64,000 nt of DNA, from the NCBI RefSeq assembly GCF_021088345.1, contig NZ_CP088156.1, positions 5,952,001 through 6,016,000 of the forward strand, read 5' to 3'. The notes beneath the pieces were generated by a model. It saw only the letters and a program-made list of their open reading frames with translations, was not told where the DNA came from and searched no databases. This stretch comes from Bradyrhizobium ontarionense (lineage in GTDB: Bacteria; Pseudomonadota; Alphaproteobacteria; Rhizobiales; Xanthobacteraceae). Every line of letters begins with the position of its first letter. The first letter of the stretch is position 1. Both the position numbers and the translations under genes were made by a program. This document shows, one piece after another, positions 60,358 through 64,000 of this stretch.

Positions 60358-62667
60358 TTGAACAAATCCGTCAACCTCATTGTCGTAGTTGCAGCCCTGA
60401 CCATTTTCGGCTGGTTCGGTGGCCTCGGCCAGGCTTGCGCCGCGGGCCGGCTGAACGACTATCTGGCCAAGGCCGAGCCGGCGGAACTGGTGCCGGGCGC
60501 GAACCGTTTTGGACCGATGCAGGGCGATCCTGCGATTGCGCCCGCCTACAAGGATGATCAACTCGCAGGCTTCGTCTACCTGAACTCCGACTTTGCCAAC
60601 GCCATCGGCTACTCCGGCAAGCCGATCCAGCTGTTGATCGGCATCGATCCGAAGGGGGTGATTACCGGCCTCAAGCTCGTCGATCACAAGGAACCCATCG
60701 TGCTCGTGGGCATTCCGGTGGCGCGGATATTGGAGGCGGTCAACAAGCTGATCGGCACCGACATGGGCCGCGTCGCGAGCGGCACGGCGCCCGCGCCGCA
60801 GGTCGACATCGTCAGTGGCGCCACCGTCACCGTGCTGGTGATGGGCGACAGCATCGTCCGCTCCGCAACCAAGCTGATCAGGGGCGGCCGGCTCGGCGCT
60901 CCGGGTAACGCCACCGCCAGCGCGGCGCCGCAGGCCGCCAAGGTGATCGATCCCGGAAAGAGCGAGATTCGCGATTGGGCGAGCCTCGTCGGTGACGGTT
61001 CGGTCCGCCGGCTGACCCTCACCATTGCCGACGTCAACAAGGCCTTCGAGAAATCGGGCAGCGCAGGAGCGGCCGCGCATCCCGAGGAGGGCGATCCCGA
61101 CGACAGTTTTATCGACCTCTACGTTGCCGACGTCGCGGTGTCGACCATCGGCCGCAGCCTGCTCGGTGATGAAGGCTTCAACCGGCTGGTAGGCCGGCTC
61201 AAGCCCGGCCAGCAGGCGTTGGTGGTCGCGGGATCGGGCCGGTATTCGTTCAAGGGAGCGGCGTATGTCCGCGGCGGCATCTTTGACCGCATCGAACTGA
61301 TCCAGGACACCAACAGTATCCGCTTTCGCGACCGCGACCACACCAGGCTGGGGGGCCTTGCCGCCGCTGGCGCGCCTGAGTTCCCCGAGATTGCGCTGTT
61401 CGTGGTGCCCCCGGAGTTTGCCCTTGATCCGACCGAGCCGTGGGTGCTGCAACTCCTGGTCCAGCGCGTGGTCGCAACTCGGGAAAAAGCCTGGCTCACC
61501 TTCGATCTCGGCTACACGCTGCCGGACGCCTATCAAAAACGTGAGCCGGCGCCGCCGCTCCGGCCGCAGGCCGCCGCCGTACCGTCGGCGGGGCACGCAG
61601 CGAGCGAGGCCCCGGTCGCCGCAAGGATCGCGGCGGGAAACATTCTTGCGCCGTCGGAAGACGACCCGCTGTGGATGAAGATCTGGCGCGGTGACGTAGT
61701 CAAGATCGCCACCACGGTGTTTGCACTCGGCGCGCTGACCCTGATCTTCTTCTTCCAGAATACGCTGGTGCGCCGCCCCAGGCTTTACGCATGGATTCGC
61801 CGTGGCTATCTGCTCTTCATCCTGGTCTGGCTCGGCTGGTACGCGAACGCCCAGCTTTCTGTCGTCAACGTCCTGACCTTCGCCAACTCGCTGCTGACCG
61901 GCTTCAGCTGGGAATACTTCCTGTCGGCTCCGCTGATCTTCCTGCTCTGGGCCTCGATCGCCGCCGGACTTCTGTTCTGGGGACGCGGGCCATTCTGCGG
62001 CTGGCTCTGTCCGTTCGGGGCGCTGCAGGAACTGCTTAACAACATCGCCCAGGCGGTGAAGATTCCGCAATACAGGCTGCCGTGGGGTCTGCACGAGCGG
62101 CTGTGGCCGATCAAATACATCATCTTCCTCGGCCTGTTCGGCATGTCGCTGTACTCCACCGCATTTGCGGAGCAATTGGCGGAGGTCGAGCCGTTCAAGA
62201 CCGCCATCGTCCTGAAGTTCGCGCGCGAATGGCCGTATGTCATCTACGCCTTGACGACGCTGTCCGCCGGCCTGTTCGTCGAGCGCTTCTTCTGCCGCTA
62301 CATGTGCCCGCTCGGTGCGGCGCTGGCGATTCCGGGGCGGATCCGGATGTTCGAGTGGTTGCGGCGCTGGCCTGAATGCGGCTCGCCCTGCCAGCGCTGC
62401 GCCAAGGAATGCCCGGTACAGGCGATTCACCCCGAGGGGCACATCAACGTCAATGAGTGCATCTACTGCATGCATTGCCAGGAGCTGTATTTCGACGACC
62501 ACCGCTGCCCGCACATGATTCAGGTGCGGCTGAAGCGCGAGAAGCGCGATGCGCTGTCGTCGCCCTCGATGCGCGGCGGCGGCAAGGGGCCGAGCACGAT
62601 TATCACCGCCGGCAGCAAGCCTATCGACCTGCCGACCGCCGATGCGGTCACACCACCTGCAACCTGA
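60358..62667 (+). CDS. nosR: NosR, membrane flavo-iron-sulfur protein for N2O reduction
   Basis: 769 residues from a TTG start at 60358. A signal peptide (ending GQACAA) is followed by a periplasmic FMN-binding domain whose covalent-FMN motif SGATVTVLV is at about residue 150. Around 440-660 there are several membrane helices and the polyferredoxin-like motif [13 protein letters not shown]. The C-terminal ferredoxin region has [20 protein letters not shown] and [12 protein letters not shown], binding two [4Fe-4S] clusters. It supplies electrons to, and is needed for transcription and activity of, nitrous oxide reductase. It is 17 bases from nosZ and follows the FixK-type box. Confidence 0.95.
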   Translation: MNKSVNLIVVVAALTIFGWFGGLGQACAAGRLNDYLAKAEPAELVPGANRFGPMQGDPAIAPAYKDDQLAGFVYLNSDFANAIGYSGKPIQLLIGIDPKGVITGLKLVDHKEPIVLVGIPVARILEAVNKLIGTDMGRVASGTAPAPQVDIVSGATVTVLVMGDSIVRSATKLIRGGRLGAPGNATASAAPQAAKVIDPGKSEIRDWASLVGDGSVRRLTLTIADVNKAFEKSGSAGAAAHPEEGDPDDSFIDLYVADVAVSTIGRSLLGDEGFNRLVGRLKPGQQALVVAGSGRYSFKGAAYVRGGIFDRIELIQDTNSIRFRDRDHTRLGGLAAAGAPEFPEIALFVVPPEFALDPTEPWVLQLLVQRVVATREKAWLTFDLGYTLPDAYQKREPAPPLRPQAAAVPSAGHAASEAPVAARIAAGNILAPSEDDPLWMKIWRGDVVKIATTVFALGALTLIFFFQNTLVRRPRLYAWIRRGYLLFILVWLGWYANAQLSVVNVLTFANSLLTGFSWEYFLSAPLIFLLWASIAAGLLFWGRGPFCGWLCPFGALQELLNNIAQAVKIPQYRLPWGLHERLWPIKYIIFLGLFGMSLYSTAFAEQLAEVEPFKTAIVLKFAREWPYVIYALTTLSAGLFVERFFCRYMCPLGAALAIPGRIRMFEWLRRWPECGSPCQRCAKECPVQAIHPEGHINVNECIYCMHCQELYFDDHRCPHMIQVRLKREKRDALSSPSMRGGGKGPSTIITAGSKPIDLPTADAVTPPAT

Positions 62668-62684
62668 AAGCCCTGGAGGCTATG

Positions 62685-64000
62685 ATGAGCGACAGCGAAA
62701 ACGGAAAGAACGTCAGCCGGCGTACTCTGCTCGGAACGACCGCGGCGGCCGCGGGTGTCGGTCTCGCCGGCGGCGTTGGTCTCGGCACGGATGGCAAGGG
62801 ATTTGTCACGACCGCCGATGCGCAGACCAAGACCGCCGCTCCGCAAGCGCCAGCCGCGCGACCCGCGGTTCTTCAGAAGACCGAGGTGGCGCCCGGCGAA
62901 CTCGACGAATATTACACCTTCTTTTCCAGCGGCCAGTCCGGCGAACTGCGCATTGTCGGGCTTCCCTCGATGCGCGAATTGATGCGCGTTCCGGTGTTCA
63001 ATCGCTGCAGCGCCACCGGCTGGGGATTGACCAACGAAAGCCTGAAAGTGCTGACCGAGGGGCTGCTTCCCGAAACCCGCGAATTTCTCAAGACGCGCGG
63101 CGGCACCTACACGAACGGCGACCTACATCATCCGCATCTCTCGTTCACCGACGGCACTTATGACGGGCGCTACGCCTTCATGAACGACAAGGCCAATACC
63201 CGTGTCGCGCGGGTGCGCCTCGACGTCATGAAGTGCGACAAGATCATTCAGCTTCCGAACCAGCATTCGGTGCACGGCCTGCGCGTGCAGAAATACCCGC
63301 GCACCGGCTATGTATTCGCAAACGGCGAGGATGGCGTGCCGCTGCCAAACGACGGCAAGACCCTCGACGATCCGAAGCAGTATCGTGCGATCTTCAGCGC
63401 GATCGATGGCGATACCATGAAGGTCGCCTGGCAGGTGATCGTCAGCGGCAACCTCGACAATGTCGACGCCGACTACCAAGGCAAATATGCCTTCTCCACC
63501 TGTTACAATTCGGAGGAGGGTGTCACGCTGGCGGAGATGACCGCCAGTGAACAGGATTGGGTCGTCATCTTCAACCTCAAGCGCATCGAAGAGGCGGTCA
63601 AGAAGGGCGACTTCAAGGAAATGAACGGCGTGCCGGTGATCGATGGCCGCAAGGGCTCGCAATATACGCGCTATGTCCCCGTCTCAAACAATCCGCATGG
63701 CATGAACACGGCGCCGGACGGCATTCATATCGTCGCTGCCGGAAAGCTCTCGCCGACAGTCACGGTGATGGATGTGCGGCTGTTCGACCAGCTTTTCGAC
63801 GACAAGATCAAGCCGCGTGACGTCGTGGTTGCGGAGCCGGAACTTGGTCTTGGGCCCTTGCATACGGCGTATGACGGCAGGGGCAACGCCTATACGACGC
63901 TGTTCCTCGACAGTCAGGTGTGCAAATGGAACATCGACCTGGCAAAGCGTGCGTTCAAAGGCGAGAAGGTCGACCCGATCATCCAGAAGATCGACGTCCA
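62685..64000 (+). CDS. nosZ: Nitrous oxide reductase NosZ (clade I), 3' truncated by window
   Basis: The first 438 codons are present; the gene runs past the end. ATG 62685 is five bases after GGAGG, with an adjacent ATG at 62682. A Tat signal, [20 protein letters not shown], marks clade I. The propeller domain shows [32 protein letters not shown] and [16 protein letters not shown], containing the CuZ histidines. The CuA cupredoxin domain is not yet reached. It reduces N2O to N2 in the periplasm. Confidence 0.96.
   Translation, partial: MSDSENGKNVSRRTLLGTTAAAAGVGLAGGVGLGTDGKGFVTTADAQTKTAAPQAPAARPAVLQKTEVAPGELDEYYTFFSSGQSGELRIVGLPSMRELMRVPVFNRCSATGWGLTNESLKVLTEGLLPETREFLKTRGGTYTNGDLHHPHLSFTDGTYDGRYAFMNDKANTRVARVRLDVMKCDKIIQLPNQHSVHGLRVQKYPRTGYVFANGEDGVPLPNDGKTLDDPKQYRAIFSAIDGDTMKVAWQVIVSGNLDNVDADYQGKYAFSTCYNSEEGVTLAEMTASEQDWVVIFNLKRIEEAVKKGDFKEMNGVPVIDGRKGSQYTRYVPVSNNPHGMNTAPDGIHIVAAGKLSPTVTVMDVRLFDQLFDDKIKPRDVVVAEPELGLGPLHTAYDGRGNAYTTLFLDSQVCKWNIDLAKRAFKGEKVDPIIQKIDV

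Noticed and set aside
60301..62514. Minus-strand 737-codon frame opposite nosR
   Set aside because: Antisense shadow of nosR without ribosome-binding site or recognisable motif.

Overview
The window looks like a chromosomal segment of a Bradyrhizobium-type alphaproteobacterium (Nitrobacteraceae). This is inferred from the high GC content, Tat-exported enzymes, a clade-I nosRZ denitrification locus behind a FixK/FNR-type box, liv-type transporters, HWE/HisKA_2 kinases and many Bradyrhizobium-style paralogues. No rRNA gene, complete tRNA gene or CRISPR array is visible.

Region by region. (1) 0-8 kb: a metal-uptake neighbourhood with three small DUF2946-like exported proteins, a diheme cytochrome c, a TonB-dependent receptor, a DJ-1/PfpI protein and a protein resembling the copper uptake system-associated family. 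(2) 8.3-14.3 kb: a polar amino-acid ABC importer (ATPase, permease and binding protein joined by ATGA overlaps), a Cys/Met-type PLP enzyme, a divergent LysR regulator and an exported M20 peptidase. (3) 15-20.2 kb: an Lrp/AsnC regulator divergent from a benzoylformate-decarboxylase-like TPP enzyme, then three DJ-1/PfpI superfamily genes, one of them a GlxA-type AraC regulator. (4) 20.3-26.7 kb: a complete branched-chain-type ABC transporter (binding protein, two ATPases, two permeases) with a D-aminoacylase-like amidohydrolase. (5) 27-30.6 kb: a mobile-element scar holding a tyrosine recombinase, a tRNA(Arg)-like 3' end, and fused debris of an aldo/keto reductase and an apparent TonB receptor.

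(6) 30.6-54.3 kb is the most unusual part. Three large paralogous one-component regulators (OmpR-type winged helix + NTPase + TPR-like helices) are interspersed with hydrolases, a MOSC-reductase-ferredoxin fusion, an orphan HisKA_2 kinase, a VOC protein and a nine- or ten-gene plus-strand operon. That operon encodes an epoxide hydrolase, an enoyl-CoA hydratase, a two-subunit molybdenum hydroxylase with a frameshifted large subunit, OsmC, a cupin, an alpha/beta hydrolase, a cytochrome P460, MsrA and a DUF1330 protein. Five transcription units here carry the same kind of upstream element: CAAC, three bases, TAAC, then further TAAC repeats spaced exactly 10 bp, always pointing toward the start codon. 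The fifth copy is incomplete. I propose this as the operator of a local regulon read by these winged-helix proteins.

(7) 54.7-59.1 kb: a Bug/TctC-type binding protein and an Mfd-like helicase paralogue with a histone-H1-like basic N-terminus. (8) 59.3-64 kb: a ferritin-like protein divergent from nosR, then nosZ, which runs off the window; a FixK/FNR-type box lies between the divergent genes.

Start codons were chosen by ribosome-binding site, signal peptide and overlap with neighbours, so several genes are annotated shorter than their maximal open frames. All family names come from recalled motifs; no database search was run.
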